A stretch of DNA of 60,018 bases from Streptomyces sp. ISL-11 (lineage in GTDB: Bacteria > Actinomycetota > Actinomycetes > Streptomycetales > Streptomycetaceae): contig NZ_JAGGOL010000078.1 in NCBI RefSeq assembly GCF_018614525.1, positions 1-60,018 of the forward strand. The letters run 5' to 3'. The notes under the pieces were generated by a model. The model was given only the letters and a program-made list of their open reading frames with translations, made no database searches and was not told the DNA's origin. Of this stretch, positions 20,843-30,391 are shown piece by piece. How positions within the stretch are numbered: the first letter of the stretch is position 1; every line of letters begins with the position of its first letter. A program made the position numbers and the translations under genes.

Positions 20843-23800
20843 TCAAGTGGGTGGGACAGGCGTCTCATTATTTGAACGCAATGGAGCATGGGCGAGCGAT
20901 CCCGCGCCGCCCGCGTGCCCCGAACGCGCGCTCGACGGCAGCGCCACGCCCGCCGGCAGCACGCCGCCGACCAGCACGTTCGCAGGGCCGGGCACACGGG
21001 GTACGGGGTAGGCGCCGAGGTCCAGGGTGTGGCGCAGGCGGTGCTCGTCGAGCGGCCCCGAGAAGGCCGCGCCCAGACCGTGGGTGCACCCCATGGCGCG
21101 CAGGGCCAGTGCCTGCTCGGGCACGTCGACGCCCTCGGCCACGGACCGCATCCCGAGGTCGGAGGCGATCCTCAGGAGCCCGGCGGTGATCTTGTGCAGC
21201 CGGGCGGACTCGACCACGCCGTCGACCAGCCCCCGGTCGAGCTTGAGCGTATCGATGGGCAGCCTGCGCAGGGCGCTGATCGCGGCATAGCCGCTGCCGA
21301 ACCCGTCCAGGGCGATCCGCACGCCGAGCCGGCGCAAGGTCACCAGCCGCCGCTCCAGCTCGTCCAGCGACACGCGGGGATCACTTCCGGACAGCTCCAG
21401 GACGAGCGCGCCGGTGGGCAGCCCGTGCCGGATCAGCAGCCCTTCGAGGTACTTGGGCGGCAGCGACCTGTCCATCAGCCGGCCGGCGGACAGCCGGACG
21501 TACACCGGTGCGGAGTGACCCGCGCGGCAGCGCTGCGCGGCCTGCTCGACGGCCTTCTCGACCGTCCAGCGGCCCAGCTCGGCGGCGCGCGCGCCTTCGT
21601 CGCCGCGCTCGCTCTCGGCCACCCTCAGATACTCGGCGGGGGTGAACAGTATCCCCTGGGCCGAGCGCCAGCGGGGCTGTGCGGCGACGGCGGTGACCAG
21701 GCCGGTCTCCAGCTCCACGATCGGCTGGTGGAGCAGCGCGAACTCGCCCTCGTGCAGCGCGGTGCGCAGCCGGGTGGCCAGCTCGGCGCGGCGCACCACG
21801 TCGGCCTGCATCTGCGGGGCGTAGAGCTCGACGCGGCCCTTGCCGGCCTGCTTGGCGCGGTACATCGCGAGGTCGGCGTTGCGCATCAGGGCGCCGGGGG
21901 TGATGCCGGGCTCGGCGAAGGCCACGCCGATGCTGGCGGCGACGCGGACCTCGGTGCCTCCTTCCACGCGGTAGGGCTGGGAGAGGGTGAGCCGCAGCCG
22001 GTCGGCGATCTCGTGAATGCGGTACTCGCGGGCGGCGGGGTCGCGGGTGCCGTCGCCGATGATGAGCGCGGCGAATTCGTCGCCTCCGAACCGGGCGGTG
22101 CTGTCGCCGGACCGCACCGAGTCCTGGAGGCGGCGGGCGGCCTGGACGAGCAGCTCGTCGCCGGCCTGGTGGCCGACGGTGTCGTTGACCGCCTTGAACC
22201 CGTCGAGGTCGATGAAGAGCACGGCGGTGCCGGCGTCGGTCGCTCTGCGGCCGGTGAGGGCCTGCTGGACGCGCTTGGTGAACAGGGCGCGGTTGGGCAG
22301 GTCGGTGAGCGGGTCGTGCTCGGCGGTGTGCTGGAGCTGCGCCTGGAGGCGGACCCGTTCGGTGACGTCCCGGCTGTTGAAGATCAGGCCGCCGTGATGG
22401 CGGTTGACGGTGGACTCGACGTTGAGCCAGTCGCCGTCGCCGGAGCGGAAGCGGCACTCGATCCGGGTGGTCGGCTCCTCGGCGGGTGGCGCGGCGAGGA
22501 AGCGGCGGACCTCGTGGACGACCCGGCCCAGGTCCTCCGGGTGGATCAGCGAGGCCAGTTCGGAGCCGACGAGATCCTCGGCCTCGCGTCCGTAGACGCC
22601 CGCGGCGGCGGGGCTGACGTAGCGCAGTATGCCGGTGGGCGCGGCGATCATGATGACGTCGCTGGAGCCCTGCACCAGGGAGCGGAAGTGGTTCTCCTTC
22701 TGGGCCAGTTCCTGGGTGAGGGAGATGTTGTCCAGCAGCATGATGCCCTGGCGGATGACCAGGGCCAGGACGACCGTACAGCCGGTGAACAGCACGACGC
22801 GGTCGACGCGGTGGCCGTTGAGGACGTTGTAGAGGATGCCCAGCGTGCAGACGGCGGCGGCGAGATACGGGGTGAGGGCGGCCAGCGAGCCGGCGATGGG
22901 GCGGCTGGGGTGGTGCGGGTGATGGACGGCGGGGCCGGGCTTGGCGGAGTCGTCCTCCTCCTCACGGGCCACCCAGGGCGCGTACGCCATCAGCATGTAG
23001 CCCGCGAACCAGCCGGCGTCGAGGATCTGGCCTGAACGGTAGTGCGAGCGCAGTAGGGGCGAGGTGAACAGGGCGTCGCACAGGACGGTCAGGGCGAGCG
23101 CGGCGATGGCGGTGTTGATCGCGGAGCGGTTGGCGGTCGAGCGCCGGAAGTGCAGGGCGAGGACCATGGACACCAGGGCGATGTCCAGCAGCGGGTAGGC
23201 CAGCGAGAGCGCGGTGTGGGCCACGCTCTCGTCCTTGAAGTGCGCGTTGTGCGCGAGGGCCAGGCTCCAGGAGAGGGTCAGCAGCGAGCCGCCGGTCAGC
23301 CAGGCGTCGAGGGCCAGGCAAACCCAGCCGGCACGGGTGACGGGCCGGCGGGCGAGGACCAGCAGGCCGATGATGGCCGGCGGGGCGAAGAGCAGGAAGC
23401 AGAAGTCGGCCAGGGACGTGCTGGGGACGGACCGGTCGAGGACGACCTCGTACCAGCCCCAGATGAGGTTGCCCAGGCCGGCCATGGCCGAGGAGACGGC
23501 GAACAGCAGCCAGGCGAGCCGGAAGCGGGTCTTGTGGGTGCGGCCGTACCAGAAGCAGGAGACGGCGGCGAGGGCGGCGGCGCCGCCGAGCCCGAAGTCG
23601 CCCATGGCCGAGGCCAGCTCCCCGCCGCCCCAGCCGAGGACGGCGCCCGTCGCGTAACCGCCGCAGACGAGGGCGAGCAGCAGCTGGGAGGCCAGCTGGG
23701 TACCGCCGGCGGGCCGGCGGGGCAGCGTCACTCCGGGGGCGCTCACCGCGCCGCCGTCCCGAGCGAGGGGCCGCACCGGGGTCCGGTCCAGCAGCGCCTC

Positions 23801-23866
23801 GGGGGTGGGACCGCCGCACAGCGATGCCCTGGTCGGTGCGTGAGCCGCGTCGGGTTGATCGTCCAT
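20843..23866 (-). CDS. cdgF: Membrane PAS-GGDEF-EAL protein with degenerate EAL site
   Basis: A 1007-residue c-di-GMP protein. Residues about 55-385 hold roughly ten hydrophobic segments, 393-505 a PAS domain with PAC motif, 515-680 GGDEF and 700-945 EAL. The GGDEF site is intact (594-598) with an inhibitory RxxD (RSGD, 585-588) at the usual distance, so it should be a feedback-inhibited diguanylate cyclase. The EAL domain has AAQPRW (728-733) in place of EALxRW, R for the NxS asparagine, and DGFG (854-857) in place of DDFG, so phosphodiesterase activity is probably lost. The position beside ilvB matches S. coelicolor CdgF as I remember it. The stop lies only 34 bp before the ilvB leader peptide. 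Confidence 0.9.
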   Translation of the reverse strand: MDDQPDAAHAPTRASLCGGPTPEALLDRTPVRPLARDGGAVSAPGVTLPRRPAGGTQLASQLLLALVCGGYATGAVLGWGGGELASAMGDFGLGGAAALAAVSCFWYGRTHKTRFRLAWLLFAVSSAMAGLGNLIWGWYEVVLDRSVPSTSLADFCFLLFAPPAIIGLLVLARRPVTRAGWVCLALDAWLTGGSLLTLSWSLALAHNAHFKDESVAHTALSLAYPLLDIALVSMVLALHFRRSTANRSAINTAIAALALTVLCDALFTSPLLRSHYRSGQILDAGWFAGYMLMAYAPWVAREEEDDSAKPGPAVHHPHHPSRPIAGSLAALTPYLAAAVCTLGILYNVLNGHRVDRVVLFTGCTVVLALVIRQGIMLLDNISLTQELAQKENHFRSLVQGSSDVIMIAAPTGILRYVSPAAAGVYGREAEDLVGSELASLIHPEDLGRVVHEVRRFLAAPPAEEPTTRIECRFRSGDGDWLNVESTVNRHHGGLIFNSRDVTERVRLQAQLQHTAEHDPLTDLPNRALFTKRVQQALTGRRATDAGTAVLFIDLDGFKAVNDTVGHQAGDELLVQAARRLQDSVRSGDSTARFGGDEFAALIIGDGTRDPAAREYRIHEIADRLRLTLSQPYRVEGGTEVRVAASIGVAFAEPGITPGALMRNADLAMYRAKQAGKGRVELYAPQMQADVVRRAELATRLRTALHEGEFALLHQPIVELETGLVTAVAAQPRWRSAQGILFTPAEYLRVAESERGDEGARAAELGRWTVEKAVEQAAQRCRAGHSAPVYVRLSAGRLMDRSLPPKYLEGLLIRHGLPTGALVLELSGSDPRVSLDELERRLVTLRRLGVRIALDGFGSGYAAISALRRLPIDTLKLDRGLVDGVVESARLHKITAGLLRIASDLGMRSVAEGVDVPEQALALRAMGCTHGLGAAFSGPLDEHRLRHTLDLGAYPVPRVPGPANVLVGGVLPAGVALPSSARSGHAGGAGSLAHAPLRSNNETPVPPT

Positions 23867-24054
23867 TGGCCGTGCATCGCCCGTCGCCCCCCTCGAGTTC
23901 CGGTACTTCGCTGCGGCCGTTCGGTGCGCGGCGCAGCCCCCGGTCGGGACGATACACCAGACTCGTCACTCAGGGACATAGCTCATATACGTAGCGTAAT
24001 CGACAGCGGCGTTATGGACACTCACTGCAGTCGAACGGTACCTCTACGTGGCAA

Positions 24055-25017
24055 CTACGGGACGGTGACTACGACATTTTGCAGGGGCGCGTCCAGGGCG
24101 AATTCGGCCAGCTGATCGCGCAACAGCCGCTTGGCGCGGGGCAGGTAGGCCGACGAAGGACCACCCACATGAGGGGTGATGAGCACGCCGGGAGCGCTCC
24201 ACAAGGGGTGTCCGGCGGGCAGCGGCTCCGGATCGGTGACGTCCAGGGCGGCGCGCAGCCGGCCGCTCCCCAGCTCCCCCAGGAGCGCCTTGGTGTCCAC
24301 GACCCCGCCGCGCGCGATGTTGACCAGCAGTGCGCCGTCCCTCATACGGGCGAGGAACGTCTCGTCGACGAGACGGCGGGTGACCTCCGTGAGGGGCGTC
24401 GCAAGGATCACCACGTCGGCGTCGGGGAGCAGAGCGGGCAGCTCGGTGATCGCGTGCACGGGCCCGTGGTCGCTCTCGCGCGAGGAGCGCGCGACGCGCA
24501 CGACCCGCGCGCACTCAAAGGGGATGAGCCGGTCCTCGATGGCGCGGCCGATCGAGCCGTAGCCGACGATGAGCACGGACTTGTCCGCGAGCGCGGGCCG
24601 GAACCCCTGCCGCCACTCCCCCGCGTCCTGGGCCCGGACGAAGCCGGGGATGTCGCGCAGCGCGGCGAGGGTGAGGGCCAGGGCCAGCTCGGCGGTGCTC
24701 GCGTCGTGCAGGCCGCGGGCGTTGCACAGGAGGGCGCCGCTCGGCAGCAGATGCAGGGACGGCAGGATGTCGTCGACACCGGCGGTGAGGGTCTGCACGA
24801 CGCGCAGACCGGTCATGGCGGGCAGGGGGCGCACGGACACCTCGGTGCCGAGCAGATACGGGGGCACGTAGAAGGCGCAGCGGGCCGGATCGGTCGGGAA
24901 GTCCGGTTCGCCGTTCCAGTGGGCGTACTCCAGGTTCTCGGGCAGCCCCTCGATCTCCTCGGGCGGGATGGGCAGCCAGACCAGGGGGCGGGCGAGATCG
25001 CTGTCATCTGCATTCAT
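24055..25017 (-). CDS. D-2-hydroxyacid dehydrogenase
   Basis: A 320-residue NAD(P)-dependent dehydrogenase of the 2-hydroxyacid family. The Rossmann motif is VLIVGYGSIGRAIEDRL (residues about 145-161); the substrate-binding arginine lies in NIARGGVVDTKALL, and the catalytic histidine with its partner glutamate in DPEPLPAGHPLW and TPHVGGPS. It lacks an ACT domain, unlike SerA. It is divergent from the aldo/keto reductase at 25092, 74 bp away. It probably reduces a 2-ketoacid or glyoxylate-type substrate. Its 3' end is 188 bp before the c-di-GMP gene on the same strand. Confidence 0.88.
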   Translation of the reverse strand: MNADDSDLARPLVWLPIPPEEIEGLPENLEYAHWNGEPDFPTDPARCAFYVPPYLLGTEVSVRPLPAMTGLRVVQTLTAGVDDILPSLHLLPSGALLCNARGLHDASTAELALALTLAALRDIPGFVRAQDAGEWRQGFRPALADKSVLIVGYGSIGRAIEDRLIPFECARVVRVARSSRESDHGPVHAITELPALLPDADVVILATPLTEVTRRLVDETFLARMRDGALLVNIARGGVVDTKALLGELGSGRLRAALDVTDPEPLPAGHPLWSAPGVLITPHVGGPSSAYLPRAKRLLRDQLAEFALDAPLQNVVVTVP

Positions 25018-25091
25018 GCCTGGAGGCTATGCGAAGCGGGCCGGCCGGCAGAGGTTAGCTTTGGGGGCGAGGAACGGGAGGGGTACGGCCG

Positions 25092-26084
25092 GTGGAGCGC
25101 AGGACAATCGGTGCGACGGCGCTCGAAGTGGGGGCGATCGGCCTAGGGTGCATGCCCATGCACTGGGGGTACACGGCCTCTCAGCAGAGCGGCGAGGGCG
25201 CGTTGCGCACGGTGCACGCGGCGCTGGACGCCGGTACGAGCCTGCTGGACACCGCGGACATGTACGGGCCGTTCACCAACGAGCTACTGGTGGGACGGGT
25301 GTTGCGCGAGCGGCGCTCCGAGGCGTTCGTGTCGACCAAGTGCGGGCTGTTGGTGGGCGAGCAGCACGTGGTCGCCAACGGGCGGCCGGGCTATGTGAAG
25401 CGGGCCTGCGACGCGTCGCTGCGGCGCCTGCAGACCGACGTCATCGACGTCTACCAGCTGCACCGGCCCGACCCGGAGGTGCCGGTGGAGGAGACCTGGG
25501 GCGCGATGGCGGACCTGGTCTCCGCCGGCAAGGTGCGGTCCCTCGGCTGGTGCGCGATCGGCGCGCGGGCGCAGCGCCGCTCGCGGGCGGGGATGTACGA
25601 CGCGACGATCCGGCAGCTGGAGCGGGTGCAGCAGGTCTTCCCGGTCAGCTGTGTGCAGGCGGAGTTGTCGGTGTGGTCGCGGGAGGCGCTGACGGCGCTG
25701 ATGCCGTGGTGCGCGTCGCGCGGGGTCGGACTGCTGGCGGCGATGCCGCTGGGGAATGGTTTCCTCAGTGGCACGCTCACCCCGGGCCAGGGCTTCGAGC
25801 CGGCCGATCTGCGGGCCCGGCACCCGCGCTTCACGGCGGAGATGATGGCCGCCAACCAGCCGATCGTGGCCGGGCTGCGGCGGGTGGCGCACCGTCACGA
25901 CGCGACGGCCGCGCAGGTCGCCCTGGCGTGGGTGCTGACGCAGGGGCGGCACGTGGTGCCGGTGCCGGGCACCAAGAAGGAGCGGTGGGCGGTGGAGAAC
26001 GCGGCCGCGGCGCGGCTGCGGCTCACGCCGCAGGACCTCGCGGAGATAGCCGCGCTGCCGCGGGCGATGGGCTCGTGGGAGTGA
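25092..26084 (+). CDS. Aldo/keto reductase
   Basis: A 330-residue TIM-barrel NADPH-dependent reductase. The catalytic tetrad is present: Asp53 and Tyr58 in LLDTADMYGP, Lys83 in STKCG and His124 in YQLHRPD. The cofactor-binding C-terminus (VVPVPGTKKERWAVENAAAA) fits the family, as does the length. The GTG start at 25092 has GGGAGGGG upstream. It shares a 74-bp divergent promoter region with the 2-hydroxyacid dehydrogenase; both could act on small carbonyls, but no shared pathway can be shown. Confidence 0.9.
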   Translation: MERRTIGATALEVGAIGLGCMPMHWGYTASQQSGEGALRTVHAALDAGTSLLDTADMYGPFTNELLVGRVLRERRSEAFVSTKCGLLVGEQHVVANGRPGYVKRACDASLRRLQTDVIDVYQLHRPDPEVPVEETWGAMADLVSAGKVRSLGWCAIGARAQRRSRAGMYDATIRQLERVQQVFPVSCVQAELSVWSREALTALMPWCASRGVGLLAAMPLGNGFLSGTLTPGQGFEPADLRARHPRFTAEMMAANQPIVAGLRRVAHRHDATAAQVALAWVLTQGRHVVPVPGTKKERWAVENAAAARLRLTPQDLAEIAALPRAMGSWE

Positions 26085-26251
26085 CACCGCGTGCGGGCCG
26101 GACGCGCGAGGCCGACGCCCCGGGCGCGGACACCGGCTCGTAGGGCGGGCCGTGCGGGTGCGGCGTGTATAAGGAAGCCTGTGCAGGGAAGCGTGCGCAC
26201 GGCCCCGTCGCCGCTTCCGCCCCGTCCCCGCTCACGCGAGAGGATCGAACC

Positions 26252-27418
26252 ATGCGACGCGTGACACGTCTGCGTGTCCCGGCCGCGCTGGCCATGGCCG
26301 TGCTCCTGGCGGTGGCGGGCTGTTCGGACGACGAAGGCTTCCCGGGCGAGGGCCCGCCATCGGGTACGGGGGCCCCGGCGCCCGGCTCCGGCAGCCCCTC
26401 GGCCCCGGCGTCCGCCGCGCCCGCCAAGGGCTCGGTGAAGGTCGTCCGCACGCTCACCACCAAGCTCGTCTCGCCGTGGGGCGTGGCGCCGCTGCCCGAC
26501 GGTGATCTGCTGGTGGGCTCACGCGACACCGGGAAGATCATCCGGGTGTCGGCCAAGGACGGCGCGCAGAGCGAGGTGGGCACGGTGCCGGGCGTCGCGG
26601 CCGGGGGCGAGGGCGGCTTGCTGGGCCTGGCGGTGTCCCCCGCCTTCCGCACCGACCACCTGGTGTACGCGTACTTCACCACCGACGACGACAACCGCGT
26701 CGCCCGTTTCCGCTACGACGAGGGGAAGCCGGCCGGCCGGCGGATCGGCGCGCCGGACTCGGTGTTCCGGGGCATCCCCAAGGGCGCCGTCCACAACGGC
26801 GGGCGGATCGCCTTCGGCCCGGACGGGATGCTCTACGCGGGGACGGGCGAGAGCGGCGAGCGCGGCCTGGCGCAGGACGCGGAGTCCCTCGGCGGAAAGA
26901 TCCTCCGCATGACCCCCGACGGCCGCCCCGCGCCCCGCAACCCCGGGACCGACTCGGTGATCTACTCCTGGGGCCACCGCAACGTCCAGGGCCTGGCGTG
27001 GGACGCGGACAAACGGCTGTGGGCGACGGAGTTCGGCCAGAACACCTACGACGAGCTCAACCTGATCGAGCCGGGCGGCAACTACGGCTGGCCGACCGTG
27101 GAGGGCAAGGGCGGCAAGGCCGGCTACAAGGACCCCGTCGAGCAGTGGCGGACCGCCGACGCCTCCCCCAGCGGCCTCGCCTTCGCCAAGGGCTCGCTGT
27201 GGATGGCGGGGCTGCGGGGCGAGCGGCTGTGGCGGATCCCGCTGCGGGGCGCGACGCCGGTGGCCGCGCCGCAGCCGTTCCTGTCGGGCGCGTACGGGCG
27301 GCTGCGCACGGTCGTGGCCACCGGCGACGGCGGGCTGTGGGTGACGACGAGCAACACCGACGGGCGCGGCAAGCCGGGGGCGGACGACGACCGCGTTCTG
27401 CGGCTGGAGGTGAGCTGA
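26252..27418 (+). CDS. Glucose/sorbosone (PQQ-type) dehydrogenase lipoprotein
   Basis: A 388-residue secreted lipoprotein. The signal ends in LAVAGC with Cys24 as the lipid anchor, then an Asp/Gly/Pro-rich tether. The body is a six-bladed propeller of the soluble PQQ glucose dehydrogenase/sorbosone dehydrogenase type: GGEGGLLGLAVSP, VHNGGRIAFGPDGMLYAGTGE, SWGHRNVQGLAWD and PGGNYGWP. In this family the second-blade histidine and the GHRN segment bind cofactor and substrate. It would oxidise sugars outside the membrane. GAGAGGA precedes the ATG. A TATAAG box at 26168-26173 could be its -10. Confidence 0.9.
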   Translation: MRRVTRLRVPAALAMAVLLAVAGCSDDEGFPGEGPPSGTGAPAPGSGSPSAPASAAPAKGSVKVVRTLTTKLVSPWGVAPLPDGDLLVGSRDTGKIIRVSAKDGAQSEVGTVPGVAAGGEGGLLGLAVSPAFRTDHLVYAYFTTDDDNRVARFRYDEGKPAGRRIGAPDSVFRGIPKGAVHNGGRIAFGPDGMLYAGTGESGERGLAQDAESLGGKILRMTPDGRPAPRNPGTDSVIYSWGHRNVQGLAWDADKRLWATEFGQNTYDELNLIEPGGNYGWPTVEGKGGKAGYKDPVEQWRTADASPSGLAFAKGSLWMAGLRGERLWRIPLRGATPVAAPQPFLSGAYGRLRTVVATGDGGLWVTTSNTDGRGKPGADDDRVLRLEVS

Positions 27419-27494
27419 CGGTTCCGCTCACGCTCACCGGGTTCGTACAGCCGTCCGCGTACAGTGGAGTGCCAGGGCTGCGACGGGAGTTGAG

Positions 27495-27659
27495 ATGTTC
27501 GATCTGATGGAGGAACTGTTCGCGCCGGGCCGCAAGCACAGCGAGGACGAGCGTAACCGCCTGGAGCTGGTCCGCGACGACGTCGGGGACTCCGATCCGG
27601 GGAACGGGCCGATAGACCTCGACTCGGGCCACGTCGTCATACGGCCCCGGCGGGGCTGA
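27495..27659 (+). CDS. DUF6191-like small protein
   Basis: A 54-residue protein, MFDLMEELFAPGRKHSEDER then NRLELVRDDVGDSDPGNG and a C-terminal LDSGHVVIRPRRG. The pattern matches DUF6191, a tiny actinomycete family of unknown role. It has no signal or membrane segment. GGGAG lies 7 nt before the ATG, and TACAGT at 27460-27465 is a likely -10. It is below the usual size cutoff for gene calling. The dispersed repeat follows its stop. Confidence 0.8.
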   Translation: MFDLMEELFAPGRKHSEDERNRLELVRDDVGDSDPGNGPIDLDSGHVVIRPRRG

Positions 27660-27720
27660 ATCCGCGGGGGCCGTGTCCGGCGGATCATGTGAGCGGGCGG
27701 CTGCGGGGCCGTGGCGTGCG

Positions 27721-27826
27721 CACCACCGCTGCGCGGTGGTGTCCTCAAACGCCGGACGGGCTTGATTTCGGCTGAGCTCAGCCGATTTCAGCCCGTCCGG
27801 CGATTGAGGACGCGCCCGCAGGGCGC
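27721..27826. repeat. Composite palindromic repeat, inverted orientation
   Basis: The hairpin CACCACCGC-TGC-GCGGTGGTG (27721-27741) is followed by an imperfect palindrome (27742-27810) whose arms carry TCCTCAAACGCCGGACGGGC and its near complement, then GCGCCC-GCA-GGGCGC (27812-27826). The module order is reversed relative to the copies at 419-539 and 49026-49157. It lies between the convergent ends of the DUF6191 and MMPL genes. Further GCCGCC-type hairpins continue to about 27880. Confidence 0.85.
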
Positions 27827-27915
27827 CCGCCGCCGCAGGCGGCAACGACGGCCCGCCCCGCCGCAGGCGGCCAGGCGGCAAAACAGCCCGCAGCCGAAGA
27901 CCCGCCGGCCACCGC

Positions 27916-30189
27916 CTAGACCGGTACCCGGGACGGCTCGGGGGCCGGGGACGGCTCGGTCGTGCGCGAGATGCCGGATCGCGGGATTCCGGGCTCCTCC
28001 GCCCGTACCCGCACCGGCACGACCACGGGTTCCGCCGGCACCGCGTGCTCGTCGGTCGGTTCGATGCTGATGCGCGGCAGGAGGCGCTCCAGCCGGGCCG
28101 GCAGCCACCAGTTGGCGCTGCCGAGCATGTGCATGAGGGCGGGGACCAGCAGGGTGCGCAGGACGAAGGCGTCCAGGGCGACGGCGGAGGCCAGGCCGAT
28201 GCCGAACATCGCGATGACGCGGTCGCCGCTGAGCACGAAGGCCAGGAAGACGGAGATCATGATGACCGCCGCGGAGTTGATGACGCGGCTGGTCTCGGCC
28301 AGGCCCACCCGCACCGCCCGGCGGTTGTCGCGGGTGGCCAGCCACTCCTCGTACATCCGGCTGACCAGGAAGACCTGGTAGTCCATGGAGAGGCCGAAGA
28401 GGACCGAGACCATCACGACCGGCAGGAAGGGCTCGATGGGGCCGGCGGCGCCCAGGCCGAGGAGTTCACTGCCCCAGCCCCACTGGAAGATCGCGACGAT
28501 CACGCCGAAGGAGGAGGCGACGGCGGCGATGTTCATGAGCGCGGCCTTCAGGGGGATGCCGATGCTGCGGAAGGCGAGGAGCAGCAGCAGGCAGCCGAGG
28601 CCGACGACCGTGCCGACGAAGAGCGGCAGCTTGCCGAGGATGACGCCGGCGAAATCGTCGTAGCTCGCGGTCAGGCCGCCGACGTGCACCGCCAGGCCCG
28701 TTCCGTCGGTGGCCTTGGGCAGGACGGTGCCGCGCAGCCGCTCGACGAGGTCGCTCGTGGCGGCGGACTGCGGTGAGGTGGTGGGGACGACGGTGATCAC
28801 GCCGGTGTCACCGCTGCCGTTGACCGTCGAAGGGGTGACGGAGGCGACGCCCTCGGTGTGGTGGAGGGTGTCGGGCAGGCGGTTGAAGGCGAGGCGGTCG
28901 GCGGCGCTGTCGAGGTCGGCGACCAGGGTGAGGGGCCCGTTGACGCCGGGGCCGAAGCCCTTGCCGAGCATGTCGTACGCCTGGCGGGTGGTGGAGCTCG
29001 CCGGGTTGTTGCCCTGGTCGGAGGTGCCGAGGTGGAGGGAGAGCGTGGGCAGGGCGAGGCCGAGCATGACGGCGGCGGCCACCGCGCCCAGCAGCTTGGG
29101 GTGGCGCTCGACGAACGCGGACCAGCGGGCGGCGAACCCGGTGAGGGACTCCGGGAGCGGGCCGCGCGCGGCGAGGTGGCGGCGTTCGCGGCGGCTGAGC
29201 GCCCGGTGACCGATCAGGCCGAGCAGCGCGGGCAGGAGGGTGACGGACGCGGCCACGGTGAGGACGACGGTGAGCGAGGCGGCTATCGCCACGCCGTTGA
29301 GGAAGCTCAGCCGCAGGATGAGCATGCCGAGCAGCGCCACGCAGACCGTGCCGCCCGCGAAGACGACGGCGCGTCCGGTGGTGGCGACGGCCCGTTCGGC
29401 CGCCACGTGGACCGGCAGCCCGGCCCGGAGGCCCTTGCGGTGCCGGGTGACGATGAACAGCGCGTAGTCGATGCCCACGCCGAGGCCGATGAGGGTGCCC
29501 AGCATCGGCGCGAAGTCGGCGACCGTCATCAGGTGGCCGAGCAGGACGGTGCCCATGGCGGCCGTGCCGACGCCGACCAGGGCGGTGGCGATGGGCAGCA
29601 GGCTGGCGGCGAGGGAGCCGAAGACGACGAACAGCACCACCGCCGCCACGAGCACGCCGATGATCTCGCTGAGGTGGCCGCTCTTGCCCTCGGCCGTGCC
29701 GATGGAGCTGCCGCCGACCGCGACCTGGAGGTCGTCGGTCGCGGCGGCCCGCGCCGTCTCGACGACCTTCTTGACCTGAGCCTTGTCCGGGTCGCCGCCG
29801 TCGGTGGCGAAGGTCAGGGAGGCGTAGGCGGTGTGCCCGTCGGGGCTGACGCGGGCGGCGCCGTCGGAGCCGTACGGACCGTTGACGTCCGTGACGCCGG
29901 GCAGCTCGCCGACCTCGCGCAGCACGGCGGACATGCGCTGCTCGACGTCGGCGGCACGCACGGTGCCGGAGCCGGTGTGCCAGACGATGCTGTCGTTGCC
30001 GCCATCACCGGGGAACGCCTTGGTCAGCAGGGCGGTCGCGTGGGCGGCCTCGGTGCCCGGTACGCCGTAGTCGTTGGAGTAGGCGGAGCCGGCGACCGTG
30101 GCGGCCGCGCCGGTGCCCAGGAGGGCTACGAGCCACAGCACGATCACGGTGAAACGGCGGCGCAGGCACCACCGGGCGAGTGAGGTCAA
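27916..30189 (-). CDS. MMPL-family RND transporter
   Basis: A 757-residue membrane transporter with the duplicated MMPL layout: a TM helix, a large extracytoplasmic domain, five TM helices, then the same again. Proton-relay acidic residues are in GVGIDYALFIVTRHRKGL and FGLSMDYQVFLVSRMYEEW, as in MmpL3-type pumps. Such proteins in Streptomyces export lipids, pigments or antibiotics. The start is a TTG at 30189 (MTSLARWCLRRRFTVIV), which gives the conserved N-terminus; GGAAG lies about 8 nt upstream. No regulator or cognate lipid-synthesis genes are adjacent, so the cargo is unknown. The C-terminal 60 residues are cytoplasmic and proline-rich. Confidence 0.88.
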   Translation of the reverse strand: MTSLARWCLRRRFTVIVLWLVALLGTGAAATVAGSAYSNDYGVPGTEAAHATALLTKAFPGDGGNDSIVWHTGSGTVRAADVEQRMSAVLREVGELPGVTDVNGPYGSDGAARVSPDGHTAYASLTFATDGGDPDKAQVKKVVETARAAATDDLQVAVGGSSIGTAEGKSGHLSEIIGVLVAAVVLFVVFGSLAASLLPIATALVGVGTAAMGTVLLGHLMTVADFAPMLGTLIGLGVGIDYALFIVTRHRKGLRAGLPVHVAAERAVATTGRAVVFAGGTVCVALLGMLILRLSFLNGVAIAASLTVVLTVAASVTLLPALLGLIGHRALSRRERRHLAARGPLPESLTGFAARWSAFVERHPKLLGAVAAAVMLGLALPTLSLHLGTSDQGNNPASSTTRQAYDMLGKGFGPGVNGPLTLVADLDSAADRLAFNRLPDTLHHTEGVASVTPSTVNGSGDTGVITVVPTTSPQSAATSDLVERLRGTVLPKATDGTGLAVHVGGLTASYDDFAGVILGKLPLFVGTVVGLGCLLLLLAFRSIGIPLKAALMNIAAVASSFGVIVAIFQWGWGSELLGLGAAGPIEPFLPVVMVSVLFGLSMDYQVFLVSRMYEEWLATRDNRRAVRVGLAETSRVINSAAVIMISVFLAFVLSGDRVIAMFGIGLASAVALDAFVLRTLLVPALMHMLGSANWWLPARLERLLPRISIEPTDEHAVPAEPVVVPVRVRAEEPGIPRSGISRTTEPSPAPEPSRVPV

Positions 30190-30391
30190 GATCCCTGCTT
30201 CCGGGACGACGCGTCGAGCTCTCCGGGAGACGACCCGTGCTTCCGAGCGCTTGAGAGCTACTGGGCGGAAGGCCCCGTCCGGCGCGCGGGACGCGGGCGG
30301 AGAACAGCAGGGGCCTCTGCCGATCCACTGTGGCAGGGGAAAAAGATCCTTTGTCCCTTTTGTGGGTTAGGCCACACGAGGGACGGTGGTG

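Noticed and set aside
20841..20846. Perfect TTGACA on the minus strand as the ilvB -35
   Set aside because: No -10 sequence lies 16-19 bp downstream; that position is occupied by the leader peptide ribosome binding site.
23867..24054. BldD-type operator upstream of the c-di-GMP gene
   Set aside because: Expected because many Streptomyces cdg genes are BldD targets, but no convincing AGTGA...TCACT palindrome was found.
28858..30183. Plus-strand frame of about 441 codons opposite the MMPL gene
   Set aside because: Low-complexity Gly/Val/Asp/His sequence with no recognisable fold; the minus-strand MMPL motifs are unambiguous.
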